The notes below the pieces were generated by a model. The model did no database searches, was not told the origin of the DNA, and saw only the letters and a list, made by a program, of their open reading frames with translations. Below are positions 32,293 through 40,827 of a DNA stretch of 64,000 nucleotides, piece by piece. A program made the translations under genes and the position numbers. Origin of the DNA: Curtobacterium sp. BH-2-1-1 (GTDB taxonomy: Bacteria > Actinomycetota > Actinomycetes > Actinomycetales > Microbacteriaceae). The stretch is taken from contig NZ_CP017580.1 in the NCBI RefSeq assembly GCF_001806325.1, forward strand, positions 1,612,001 to 1,676,000, read 5' to 3'. How positions within the stretch are numbered: position 1 is the first letter of the stretch; every line of letters begins with the position of its first letter.

Positions 32293-33246
32293 TCAGTGGA
32301 TCGGGGCCGGGCCGAGCTCGTCGAGGAGCTTCTGCATCGCGACGTAGGCCTTGTTGCGGTAGGCGACGAGTTCCGGCGTGCGGTCGGCGGGCACCTCGAG
32401 GTACCCGGCACCCGACTTCGTGCCGAGCTCGCCCGCGTCGACGTGCTGCTGCAGGGACGGCGGGGTCGCGAAGCGCTCGGGCCAGCGGGTCTGCAGCGAC
32501 TCGAAGCAGAACGCGTACACGTCGAGTCCGGCCATGTCGGCGATCGCGAACGGGCCGAAGAACGGCAGGCGGAAGCCGAACGTGGTCCGCACGATGGTGT
32601 CGATGTCGTCGGGGGTCGCGATGCCCTCGTCGGCGATCTTCGTGGCTTCCTCGAACAGTGCGTACTGCAGGCGGTTCAGCACGAACCCGGTCGAGTCCTT
32701 CACCCGCGCGGACTGCTTGCCCGTGGCCGCGACGACGGTCTCGCCGACCGTGATCGCGTGCTCGTTCGTCGTCGGGTGCGGGATGAGCTCGACGCCGGGG
32801 ATGAACGGCGCCGGGTTCGAGAAGTGCACGCCGAGGAACCGCTCCGGACCCACGACGGCCTCGGCCAGCGACTCGATGAGGATCGTCGACGTGTTCGAGC
32901 CGATGACGGCGTCCGGGCGGGCGGCCTCGCTGATGCGCCGGAGCGTCGCGTGCTTGATCTCGAGCTTCTCGGGGACGGCCTCCTCGATGAAGTCGGCCGA
33001 GGCGACCGCTTCCTCGATCGAGGCGGCGGCGCTGAGGTGGGCCTCCACCCGCGACACGGCATCAGCGGGGAACAGCCCGTCCGCGACGAACTGCTCCGTC
33101 TCGGTGATGAGCCGGGCGCGGTTGGACGCGGCGATCTCCGCCGAGACGTCGGCGATCCGGACGGTGTGACCGGCGAGGGCGAGGACCTGGGCGATCCCGC
33201 CGCCCATGTAGCCGGATCCGACGACGGCGATGTCGAGGGTGCTCAT
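32293..33246 (-). CDS. 3-hydroxyacyl-CoA-dehydrogenase-family oxidoreductase (gulonate-dehydrogenase-like)
   Basis: 317 residues. VVGSGYMGGGIAQVLALAGH is the NAD site, SNTSTILIESLAEAV and GVHFSNPAPFIPGVELI (His-x-Asn-Pro) form the 3HCDH active site, and the C-terminal helical domain has VKDSTGFVLNRLQYALFEEA. In a sugar-acid operon the relevant relatives are L-gulonate 3-dehydrogenase-like enzymes that oxidise the C3 hydroxyl of an aldonate to a beta-keto acid, rather than fatty-acid enzymes. Overlaps the gene before it. Confidence 0.88.
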   Translation of the reverse strand: MSTLDIAVVGSGYMGGGIAQVLALAGHTVRIADVSAEIAASNRARLITETEQFVADGLFPADAVSRVEAHLSAAASIEEAVASADFIEEAVPEKLEIKHATLRRISEAARPDAVIGSNTSTILIESLAEAVVGPERFLGVHFSNPAPFIPGVELIPHPTTNEHAITVGETVVAATGKQSARVKDSTGFVLNRLQYALFEEATKIADEGIATPDDIDTIVRTTFGFRLPFFGPFAIADMAGLDVYAFCFESLQTRWPERFATPPSLQQHVDAGELGTKSGAGYLEVPADRTPELVAYRNKAYVAMQKLLDELGPAPIH

Positions 33247-34241
33247 CGGGTGACTCCTTGCTTCGTCGCCCCGACCACCGAGGTGGCGAGGACGGAACGG
33301 ATGTACTGCTGGTTGGTGGCGCAGACGCCGAGGCTGTCCCCGCCGTACTGCTCGGTCATGACGATCCCGCGGAAGCCGTCGGCGACCGCGTCGCGCAGGA
33401 CCTGGCGGTAGTTGATGAGTCCGGCCTCCATGGTGCTCGGCGCGCTCGTCGCCCAGCTGCCGTCGCCGGCCTCGTCCCGCGTGTAGTTCTTCACGTGGAG
33501 GTAGTTCGTGTACGGCAGGGTCTTCGCGAACAGCTCCTTCCAGTCCTCGACCGGACGGTGCAGGCGGATGAGGTTCGCGACGTCGGCGTTCAGCCCGACG
33601 TTGTCGAGGCCGATCTCCTCGACGAGTCGGACGGCGCTGTCCGCGGTCCCGAGGTACGTGTCCTCGTACAGCTCCAGCGCCATCGGGAGTCCGACGCTCG
33701 CGGCGTGCTCGCCGAGCTCACGCAGACGGGACACGGCAGCGGCACGGACCTCCGCGTCGTCCGGGTCCTTCGGGCCCTGCGCGGTCCAGAACCAGAGCGC
33801 CTTCCGCTGGGCCTCGTTGAACGGCTGGTGGAGCCCCGTCGAGAACACCTGCATGCCCCACTCGGCCGCCGCGTCGATCGTGCGGTGCGCGTAGGCGAAG
33901 TTGTCCTCCTCGTGCCCGGGCTGGACGACGCTCTTGCGCTGCAGGTGCACCGACGGGATGCCGACGCCGTGAGCCTTCGCGATCGCGAACAGCTCGTCGC
34001 GGCGGGACCGTTCGAGGTCGGCGGGCCGGATGTGGCTGTCGGCGAGTTCGGCGAGCGAGAACCCGACGGCCTCGATCTGCGCGAAGACGTCGTCCCACAC
34101 GGCCGGGTCCGCGTCGTGGAAGGCGACGCCGTCCCGCGTCACCTGCGGGAACCCGTGCAGACATGTCGCGATCGGCCAGGTGTCGGCCGTCCAGCTGCTG
34201 GAGTCCCAGTCTTGGTCGACCCAGTCCTGCGGTGTGCTCAC
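33243..34241 (-). CDS. TIM-barrel sugar isomerase/epimerase-like protein, possible 3-oxo-acid decarboxylase
   Basis: 332 residues of the xylose-isomerase-like TIM-barrel family. Metal-site candidates are MALELYEDTYL, VGLNADVANLIR, LHVKNYTRDE and GIVMTEQYGG. First gene of the operon; GTG 34241 has AAGGAG at good spacing. By context it may isomerise or decarboxylate the keto acid made by the next gene, like the 3-oxo-isoapionate decarboxylases known from D-apionate catabolism. That is inference; a plain isomerase is equally allowed by sequence. Confidence 0.85.
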   Translation of the reverse strand: MSTPQDWVDQDWDSSSWTADTWPIATCLHGFPQVTRDGVAFHDADPAVWDDVFAQIEAVGFSLAELADSHIRPADLERSRRDELFAIAKAHGVGIPSVHLQRKSVVQPGHEEDNFAYAHRTIDAAAEWGMQVFSTGLHQPFNEAQRKALWFWTAQGPKDPDDAEVRAAAVSRLRELGEHAASVGLPMALELYEDTYLGTADSAVRLVEEIGLDNVGLNADVANLIRLHRPVEDWKELFAKTLPYTNYLHVKNYTRDEAGDGSWATSAPSTMEAGLINYRQVLRDAVADGFRGIVMTEQYGGDSLGVCATNQQYIRSVLATSVVGATKQGVTR

Positions 34242-34279
34242 GGGATGCTCCTTCGCATGTCGGGGTTCGTCGTCGAACC

Positions 34280-34297
34280 TCTTTCCTATAGGAAAGA
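34280..34297. promoter_or_regulatory. Perfect 18-bp palindrome before the six-gene operon
   Basis: TCTTTCCTATAGGAAAGA reads the same on both strands. It stands 38 bases upstream of the first operon gene and is the obvious binding site for the adjacent GntR/FCD regulator. Confidence 0.8.
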
Positions 34298-34380
34298 TAC
34301 TCCGTCGTCGGAGATTCGCAACCGATCGGACCAAACCCCTCGTCCGGGGGGCTCCGAAGGAGGGCGGGCACGGAGGATCA

Positions 34381-34421
34381 GGACGCCCGTCCCGTTGACC
34401 CGAACCTCGGGACGGGCGTCC
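34381..34421 (-). terminator. Terminator of the GntR gene
   Basis: GGACGCCCGTCCCG (34381-34394) pairs perfectly with CGGGACGGGCGTCC (34408-34421), 13-base loop. It lies just after the GntR stop on the minus strand and isolates it from the operon promoter. No T-tract. Confidence 0.75.
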
Positions 34422-34433
34422 GCCCGGGCCGGA

Positions 34434-35150
34434 TCAGGCGGTGTGCGACGCGTCCGCTCGCGACCGCAGCCGCACGGCATCGATGTGGTGCCGCATCGCC
34501 GCGACCGCCGATGCGGGGTCCTCGGCCAGTGCGTCGAGGACTGCGCGGTGCTCCTGCACGGCACGGTCGGTGTCGTCGCCACCACCCTCGACGATCTGCC
34601 GCATCCGGTGGACGCGGGTCGTGATGATCTCGGACATCTCCTCGAGGAACGGGTTCCGCGTCGCGTCGAAGACGACCTGGTGGAACTGCCAGTCGGCACG
34701 GAAGAACCGCGCCATCAGCTCCTCGGACGCCGCACCCGCACCGATCGCGGCGATCTCCTCGGCCACGGCCGCCTGCTCGGCGAGCGCCGTCGCCAACCGT
34801 GACCGCAGGGCGGGGACGTCGCCGCGCGCAGCCAGCTCGACGGCCCCCGACTCCACGATGAGTCGGGCGTCGAAGAGGGCCTCGAGCTGGTCGCCGGCGA
34901 GCGGCGGGGACACCCGGTACCCCTTGTTGGCCTCACGCGTGACGAGCCCGGTGCGTTCGAGCTGCACGAGCGCCTCGCGCACCGGGGTCGGCGAGACGCC
35001 GAGGGAGCGGGCCAGTCCGTCGATCGACAGGCGCATGCCCGGTTCGACGTCGTGCCCCATCAGGACCTCGAGCACCCGGTCGTAGACGCGGTCGCGCAGC
35101 CCGAGCTGGGTGATGCGCTCGGTCCCGAAGCCCGGCATCGTGGTCGACAT
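34434..35150 (-). CDS. GntR-family regulator, FadR/FCD type
   Basis: 238 residues. The winged helix is LRDRVYDRVLEVLMGHDVEPGMRLSIDGLARSLGVSPTPVREALVQLERTGLVTR. The FCD domain (LFDARLIVESGAVELAAR... RADWQFHQVVFDATRN... EHRAVLDALAEDPASAVAAMRHHIDAVR) carries the usual Asp/His metal-and-ligand residues. Members sense sugar acids. Leaderless: TAGGAT (minus strand, 35157-35162) six bases before ATG, inside a GATCCT-N9-AGGATC repeat (35156-35176) that may be its own operator. Confidence 0.93.
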   Translation of the reverse strand: MSTTMPGFGTERITQLGLRDRVYDRVLEVLMGHDVEPGMRLSIDGLARSLGVSPTPVREALVQLERTGLVTREANKGYRVSPPLAGDQLEALFDARLIVESGAVELAARGDVPALRSRLATALAEQAAVAEEIAAIGAGAASEELMARFFRADWQFHQVVFDATRNPFLEEMSEIITTRVHRMRQIVEGGGDDTDRAVQEHRAVLDALAEDPASAVAAMRHHIDAVRLRSRADASHTA

Positions 35151-35200
35151 GCATCGATCCTAGAGAATCCAGGATCACGGGCGCCTCGCCCCGGTCCGGA

Positions 35201-36208
35201 TCAGTAGAGCGCGTCGATGCCGATCAGGTCGCCGAGGCCGAGGGTCCGCTGGCCGGTCTCGCACGTCGTCGACGCGGGCTTCATCACGAGGCCGCTCGTC
35301 GCCGCGGTGTGCCCGAGGCCGTACGCGTGCCCCCATTCGTGCGTGGCGACCCCGCGCAGGTCGAAGCGCTTCCCCGAGCAGGTCGACGCGGCGGACCAGT
35401 CGACCGACGTCGAGTACCGCTGGTCGGCCTCGACCGCGACGCCCGAGCGCGACCAGACGCAGGTCACCGCGAGGGTCCCGGCGCGCAGCGATCCCCACCC
35501 GACCATGTTCGAGCCGTCGGACGCGCCGCAGCCACCGGTGGCGGTGACGCCCATCGCGCGCTTCCGGCTGCCGAGGGGCGTGTCGTCCGCCGTCGACTTC
35601 ACCGTCCGGCCGCACGCCGACGTGGTCCCGGTCCAGGCGTCGGCACCGGCGCCGATGGCTGCTGCGCCGGACACCTTCTGGTTGTTCGGGTTGTAACTCC
35701 ACTCGACGGTGTTGGCCCAGCGGAAGCCGAGCTTCGTGTACGCCGTCGCGGAGCAGCTGGACGTCTTGCCCGTGGCCGCCGTCGACGACGACGCTCCGCC
35801 CGTGGCCCGGAGTCCGGAACCGCCCGGGAGCGTCCGGTGCGCGAGGGCGGCACGCTCCTGGCGGATGGCTGCCGGCGCCCCGGACCACTGGTCGTGCACG
35901 AGGACCGCGACGCCTGAGCGGCCGGTGTTCGTCACCGACACGTCCCCGTCGTCGGTGCTGCCCGCTGCACCGACCGGCATCGCGGAGACCGTCGTCCCGA
36001 CCGGCGGCACCCGGAACTGCCGACCGTCGGGCAGCACGACCGTGCCGGACGACACGGCACACCCCGACGACAGCGCGGCGACGGTGATCCGGTCCCCGCG
36101 GCAGGACGGTGCGGCATCGGCGTGCGGGACGCCGACCGACGTGGTGACGACCGCGGCGAGCGCGATCCCGAGCACGACCGCCCCTGCGGTCACGGTGGAC
36201 ATCCGCAC
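35201..36208 (-). CDS. Secreted matrixin-like zinc metalloprotease
   Basis: 335 residues. A signal peptide ([20 protein letters not shown] to about VPHADAAP) is followed by a Ser/Thr/Gly-rich region and a metzincin catalytic domain: [11 protein letters not shown], giving His290, Glu291, His294 and His300. A Met-turn candidate is SGLVM with Met309. Several Cys pairs suggest disulfides. GTG 36208 is preferred because AGGAGGG lies eight bases upstream. Diverges from a secreted repeat protein gene, with which it may be co-regulated. A role in degrading host or competitor protein is possible but unproven. Confidence 0.88.
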   Translation of the reverse strand: MRMSTVTAGAVVLGIALAAVVTTSVGVPHADAAPSCRGDRITVAALSSGCAVSSGTVVLPDGRQFRVPPVGTTVSAMPVGAAGSTDDGDVSVTNTGRSGVAVLVHDQWSGAPAAIRQERAALAHRTLPGGSGLRATGGASSSTAATGKTSSCSATAYTKLGFRWANTVEWSYNPNNQKVSGAAAIGAGADAWTGTTSACGRTVKSTADDTPLGSRKRAMGVTATGGCGASDGSNMVGWGSLRAGTLAVTCVWSRSGVAVEADQRYSTSVDWSAASTCSGKRFDLRGVATHEWGHAYGLGHTAATSGLVMKPASTTCETGQRTLGLGDLIGIDALY

Positions 36209-36384
36209 GTTGTCGACCCTCCTGGTCCGCTGTACCGGCAGCCCCCTGCCGGGCGCAGTCAGTGTGCGGACCCCCGGACGGCGCGGTCAACCCCCCGAAC
36301 TGGCCGTGCGTAACCTGAGCGCCGCTCTCCTATTCTCGGAACCGGCGATCCGCCGCACACGACCCGCAGAACGGAACCACCACG

Positions 36385-37725
36385 ATGGCACGACCCGAAC
36401 GCGCCGCCGGACGACCGAGGCAGCTCGTCCTGCCCCTGGCAGCCCTGGCCGTCACCGCCGCGACCCTGCTCGCCGCCACTCCGGCCGCCGCAGCGCCGGC
36501 CGCCACCCCGGCGGCCGCAGCGACGGCCACCCCGACCTCGGCCGCCACGACCCCGAGCCCGACGGCCGCGGCCGCCACGGCACCCTCGACCGCCACGCCG
36601 CCGTCCGCGACGACGACCGCTCCGGCCGGAGCACCCACCGACCTGGCGACCGATCCGCCCACCGCCCCGACGACCCCGGCGCTGCGGTCGTTCACTACTG
36701 CAGCCCCCACCGTCACCGGCAGCCTGAAGGTCGGTGGGTCCCTGACGGTCGCCGCGCCGGCCTGGAAGCCCGCGCCGACGACGGTCGGCTACCGCTGGTA
36801 CCGCGACGGGGTCGCGATCGGCGGCGCCTACAAGACCCGGTACACCCCGACCGTGTCCGATCGGGGCCACAAGCTCACCGTCTCGATCACCGGATCGCGG
36901 TCCGGCTACGAGACGGTCACGCGCAACAAGTACGTCGGGATCGTCGCCCGCGGTGACGCCCCGCGCGCGACGAAGAACCCGGCGGTCACCGGCATCACGC
37001 GGAGCGGCAGCGTCCTGACGACGTCGCAGGGCGCCTGGAACACCTCCGGCCTGACGTACCGGTACGAGTGGTCGCGCAACGGGACCGTCGTCCCGAGCAT
37101 GACCGGTCGGACCTACCGACTCGGGTACTACGACGTCGGGGCGAAGATCTCGTCCCGGGTGATCGTGTCGAAGAACGGCTACACCGACGGTGCCGCTCGC
37201 AGCGCGGCCACCGCGGCGATCTCGAAGGCCGCGGTCGCGTTCTCCGGGGACGGCACGTTCCGCGTCGGCACCCAGGTGAAGGCCGGCACGTACTACTCCA
37301 CGACGAAGACGAGCCAGCTCTGCTACTGGGCACGGCTGAGCAGCGCACAGGGCCGGTTCGACGACATCCGGGCGAACGACCTCGGCTCGGGTCAGCGACT
37401 CATGACGATCTCCAGCTCCGACAAGTACGTCGAGCTCGACGACTGCGGTTCCTGGTACCCGGTCGGTTCGGCCGGACCGAAGCTGGCGAGCATCACCTCG
37501 GACGGCGTCTACGTCGTCGGCCCCCAGGTCAGCGCGGGCACCACGTGGCGCACGTCGGCTCCGGCGGGCTGCTACTGGGCGACGTACTCCGCGGCTGACG
37601 GTGACATCGAGTCGATCATCGCGAACGACTACCGCGACTCCCGGGCGACCGTCACCGTGACGGTCCCGAAGAACGCCGTGGGCTTCGAGTCGAGCGGCTG
37701 CGGCACCTGGAAGAAGGTCGGCTGA
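36385..37725 (+). CDS. Secreted Ig-like repeat protein
   Basis: 446 residues. Signal peptide 1-36 (ATLLAATPAAAAP), an Ala/Thr/Pro linker to ~100, then two bacterial Ig-like units (about 104-188 and 195-280; VGYRWYRDGVAIGGAYKTRY and LTYRYEWSRNGTVVPSMTGR). Two C-terminal units of ~75 residues follow (285-360 and 369-446) with the shared pattern DGTFRVGTQVKAGTYY/DGVYVVGPQVSAGTTW ... CYWA ... CG(S/T)W. No anchor motif, so probably released or loosely wall-bound. TATTCT at about 36330-36335 may be its -10 box. The function is likely binding to the wall, a surface or a polymer. Confidence 0.85.
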   Translation: MARPERAAGRPRQLVLPLAALAVTAATLLAATPAAAAPAATPAAAATATPTSAATTPSPTAAAATAPSTATPPSATTTAPAGAPTDLATDPPTAPTTPALRSFTTAAPTVTGSLKVGGSLTVAAPAWKPAPTTVGYRWYRDGVAIGGAYKTRYTPTVSDRGHKLTVSITGSRSGYETVTRNKYVGIVARGDAPRATKNPAVTGITRSGSVLTTSQGAWNTSGLTYRYEWSRNGTVVPSMTGRTYRLGYYDVGAKISSRVIVSKNGYTDGAARSAATAAISKAAVAFSGDGTFRVGTQVKAGTYYSTTKTSQLCYWARLSSAQGRFDDIRANDLGSGQRLMTISSSDKYVELDDCGSWYPVGSAGPKLASITSDGVYVVGPQVSAGTTWRTSAPAGCYWATYSAADGDIESIIANDYRDSRATVTVTVPKNAVGFESSGCGTWKKVG

Positions 37726-37740
37726 CCGACGCGCACCACG

Positions 37741-37786
37741 TCGGACGGGAGGCACGTGGCGGCCCCGCACCGCGCCTCCCGTCCGA
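37741..37786. repeat. GGAGGC-family hairpin between convergent genes
   Basis: TCGGACGGGAGGC (37741-37753) pairs perfectly with GCCTCCCGTCCGA (37774-37786). Interior GCACCGC matches the other family members. A bidirectional terminator is likely. Confidence 0.7.
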
Positions 37787-37800
37787 CACCGCGACAGCGG

Positions 37801-38715
37801 TCAGGGCACCCGCACGAACCGCGGCGCACCCCGCTCCCGCAACCGGAACCCGAGGTGCTGGTACAGCCCGATCGCCCCGGTGTTGCCGGCGGCGGCGTGC
37901 ATGAGCGGCGTCTCGCCCCGCGCGCGGATGCCGTGCGCGACGTCGAGCACGAGGCGCCGTCCGAGCCCCTGCCCGCGGAAGTCGGCGTCCGTGCACACCG
38001 CACTGATCTCGGTCCACCCCGGCGGGTGCAGACGTTCCCCGGCCATGGCGATGAGGCGGCCCCCACGCCGGACGCCGACGTACCGGCCGAGCTCGATCGT
38101 GCGGGGCAGGAACGGCCCGGGCTTCGTGCGGGCGATGAGCTCGAGGATCTCGGGGACGTCGTCGGGGGTGAGCTCGACGGCTTCGGGGTCCGGAGCGCCC
38201 TCGATGTCCTCACCGGTGAGCTGCACGCCCCCGGAACCCTCGACGGCGTGCCAGCCCTCGGGGAGGACGGCGGACGCACCGACGCCGAAGGCCGCACCGG
38301 GTCCGAGCAGCGCGCGCACGTCGTCCCAGTCCGCGGCCGTCGGTCGCTCCGGGATCCCGGTCCAGACCGACACGTCGGGCAGGTACCGCGCGATGTCGCC
38401 GCGACGCTCGGCGAACCGGGCGTGCTCGCCGTTCAGGGACGCGAGCGCGGGGTTGTCGAGCAGCCGGGTCGGGGTGCCGTCGTCGGCGATCGTGAGGTCG
38501 AGCGTCCGCACCGCCGCGCCGCGGGGGTCGCCGCCGCGGAAGCCCAGGTCCTCGAGGCGGCGCCGGTCCCCGTCCTCCCAGCCGGCCGTGTCCGCGACGA
38601 CGGCGGCGGCGTAGGTGTTGCGGGCGCGGGCGACGACGGCCTCGACGTCCGTCGCGGTGGTCAGGACGACCGCTCCGGGTCGGGTCAGGTCGGTCGTCGG
38701 GGCATCGGTCGTCAT
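37801..38715 (-). CDS. GNAT-family acetyltransferase with extra N-terminal domain
   Basis: 304 residues. The C-terminal GNAT (from ~190) has ISAVCTDADFRGQGLGRRLVLDVAHGIRARG (acetyl-CoA loop RGQGLG) and GNTGAIGLYQHLGFRLRERG. The first ~150 residues form a separate alpha/beta region seen in FR47-like two-domain members. Leaderless ATG: CAGGAT (minus strand, 38722-38727) six bases upstream. A 19-bp palindrome and related half-sites lie in the upstream 180-base gap. Acceptor unknown. Confidence 0.88.
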   Translation of the reverse strand: MTTDAPTTDLTRPGAVVLTTATDVEAVVARARNTYAAAVVADTAGWEDGDRRRLEDLGFRGGDPRGAAVRTLDLTIADDGTPTRLLDNPALASLNGEHARFAERRGDIARYLPDVSVWTGIPERPTAADWDDVRALLGPGAAFGVGASAVLPEGWHAVEGSGGVQLTGEDIEGAPDPEAVELTPDDVPEILELIARTKPGPFLPRTIELGRYVGVRRGGRLIAMAGERLHPPGWTEISAVCTDADFRGQGLGRRLVLDVAHGIRARGETPLMHAAAGNTGAIGLYQHLGFRLRERGAPRFVRVP

Positions 38716-38779
38716 GGGTCCATCCTGCGACGCCGCGGACACCGACCGCACATCGTTGCACCGCGTGACACGGCGCCGG

Positions 38780-38838
38780 ACCTCGCACCGTGCGAGGTGC
38801 TCCCACCACTGTGCGAGGTACGTACTACTGTGCGACGC
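38780..38838. promoter_or_regulatory. GTGCGAGGT repeats and a perfect 19-bp palindrome
   Basis: ACCTCGCACCGTGCGAGGT (38780-38798) is a perfect palindrome with a one-base centre. GTGCGAGGT recurs at 38811-38819 and GTGCGACGC at 38830-38838, about two helical turns apart each. The array lies between the S9 peptidase stop and the GNAT start. A hairpin with a one-base loop is not feasible, so protein binding is preferred. Confidence 0.55.
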
Positions 38839-38895
38839 AATGACCCCCGCACGCTGCGCGGTTCCTCGCACGCTGCGGAACGCGCGCGACAGGCG

Positions 38896-40827
38896 CTACG
38901 CCAGCCGCGCCGCCACGAACGCCACCATCCGCCGCACGAGCTCCGCGCGCGACGTGGCCCGCCGGTACTCGTGCCCCTCGCCTGCGAGCTCGAGGTACTC
39001 CACGTCGTGCGACCTCGCCGTGAGCGCCTCGACCACCTGGTGCGCCTCACCGATCGGCACGTTGGTGTCGAGCTCGCCGTGCACGACGAGCAGCGGCGCG
39101 GTGACGTCGTCGATCGCCCGCATCGGCGACAGCGAGTCGAGCAGCGCGGCGTCGTCCACGGGGTGGCCGTACTTCGTCGCGGCCGCGGAGGCGATCCACG
39201 GCTCGGTGTCCCGGTAGAAGGTCGCGAAGTCGCTCATCCCGCACACGGCGACGCCGGCCGCGAAGACGTCCGGCGTGAACGCCAGGGACGCGAGGGTGGC
39301 GTACCCGCCGTACGAGCGGCCCTCGACGGCGACGCGGGAGCGGTCCGCGTACCCGTTGGACACGAGGAACCGCGCGCAGTCCACGACGTCGGCGAGCGCG
39401 TTCCAGCGCAGCCCGAGGTCGTCGGCGTGCACGAAGTCGCGCCCGTACCCGCTGGACCCGCGGATGTTCGGCGCGAACACCGTGATGCCCGCGGCGGCGA
39501 GCGCCTGGTGCTGCGGGGAGAACGTGGGTCGCTCCTGCGACTCCGGTCCGCCGTGCAGGTGGACGAGCGCTGCGCGCGGCTCGGGAGGCACGGCACCGAC
39601 GTCGGGACCACCACCGGACGACGACGTGGCCGGCTCCACCGCCCGGTACAGCCAGCCGGTGATCTCCAGTCCGTCGCGCGCCGCGAAGCGCTCGAGCGTC
39701 GGCTCGACCAGCGGCACCTCCGGCAGCCCGGGGACGCCGGTGACCCGGCTCCACGTCAGCGCGTTCGTGTCGAGGCGCCAGAGCTCCCGCGGCCGCAGGG
39801 GTCCCTCGACGGCGAGCAGCACGCTGCGCCCGTCGCGGCTGAGGACCGGGTCGGTGACGACGTACCCGGGCAGGTCCGGCACGGGCGTCCGCGAGGCGTC
39901 GTGCGTGTTGATGAGGTCGAGTTCGCTCCGGCCGTCGACGTTCCAGACGAGCAGCAGGGTCCGGCCGGCGTCGTCGGCGTCGAGGTACTCCAGTTCGGCG
40001 TCGTCGCGCTCGGTGATCCGTCGGGGTGCACCGCGCCATCCGTGCGGGCCGACCGGCTGGGCGACGAGCCCGCGACGGGGCAGCCCGGCCTCGGTGGCGA
40101 CGTAGGCGACGAGCGGACTGGTCTCGCTCGCGGGTGCCGGTCGGAGGAAGGCGATCTCCGCCGAGCCGTCCGGCGAGTCGGCGAGCAGCGCGTGGCTCTC
40201 GTCGGTGAGCCGGTCGACGACCACGACGAACTCGTGGCCGCGCTGCCCGTCCCGGAGCACGACGAGGCGCTCCTCGACGCTGAGGTCGAGGATGTGGATG
40301 AGCTCCCCCACCGCGAGGTCGTCGCGGTCGCCGGAGACGGGGTCGACGAGGTAGGAGCGGGCGGGCTGGTCGGCCTCGGTGGACGGCAGGGTGATGACGA
40401 CCCGGTGGCCGCTGCGGCTCCACGGCCCGAGTTCGGCGTGCTGGTACCGCGACCCGGCGATCTGCGCGGCGTCGGTGCCGTCTGGTCGGACCACCCAGAC
40501 CTGCTGCTTCACGCCGCCGTCGGTCGCGATGGCCACGGCGAGCCACTCCCCGTCGGAGGACCACGTCACCCGGATCACGGGGTCGTCGGACAGCCGGATC
40601 CGTACGGGCTCGGGTGCTTCGTCGCCGACGACGACGTCCTGCACGAAGACCTCGGGGGTGCCGTGCCGGTCGCTGACGAACGCGACGCGGCGGGCGTTCC
40701 GCGTCATGGTGGGCCCCCACGATCCCCAGGCCGCGACGAGGCGCTCGCCCAGGTCGGCCGCCTGCCGGGCGCGTGCCGACGGCTCGAGGTGGGTCGCGCC
40801 TCCTGGCCGCACGGCGGGCCCGCTCAC
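38896..40827 (-). CDS. S9-family (prolyl-oligopeptidase-like) serine peptidase
   Basis: 643 residues. The N-terminal beta-propeller has repeating WSSDGEWLAVA / LSRDGRSVLLAVE blades. The C-terminal alpha/beta hydrolase has VHLHGGPESQERPTFSPQHQALAAAG, the nucleophile elbow VEGRSYGGYATLA, and the end GEGHEYRR for the His. No signal peptide, so it acts inside the cell on short peptides. GTG 40827 overlaps the amidotransferase stop (GTGA). As third gene of the amidoligase operon it may trim, recycle or release the peptide-like product. Confidence 0.92.
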   Translation of the reverse strand: MSGPAVRPGGATHLEPSARARQAADLGERLVAAWGSWGPTMTRNARRVAFVSDRHGTPEVFVQDVVVGDEAPEPVRIRLSDDPVIRVTWSSDGEWLAVAIATDGGVKQQVWVVRPDGTDAAQIAGSRYQHAELGPWSRSGHRVVITLPSTEADQPARSYLVDPVSGDRDDLAVGELIHILDLSVEERLVVLRDGQRGHEFVVVVDRLTDESHALLADSPDGSAEIAFLRPAPASETSPLVAYVATEAGLPRRGLVAQPVGPHGWRGAPRRITERDDAELEYLDADDAGRTLLLVWNVDGRSELDLINTHDASRTPVPDLPGYVVTDPVLSRDGRSVLLAVEGPLRPRELWRLDTNALTWSRVTGVPGLPEVPLVEPTLERFAARDGLEITGWLYRAVEPATSSSGGGPDVGAVPPEPRAALVHLHGGPESQERPTFSPQHQALAAAGITVFAPNIRGSSGYGRDFVHADDLGLRWNALADVVDCARFLVSNGYADRSRVAVEGRSYGGYATLASLAFTPDVFAAGVAVCGMSDFATFYRDTEPWIASAAATKYGHPVDDAALLDSLSPMRAIDDVTAPLLVVHGELDTNVPIGEAHQVVEALTARSHDVEYLELAGEGHEYRRATSRAELVRRMVAFVAARLA

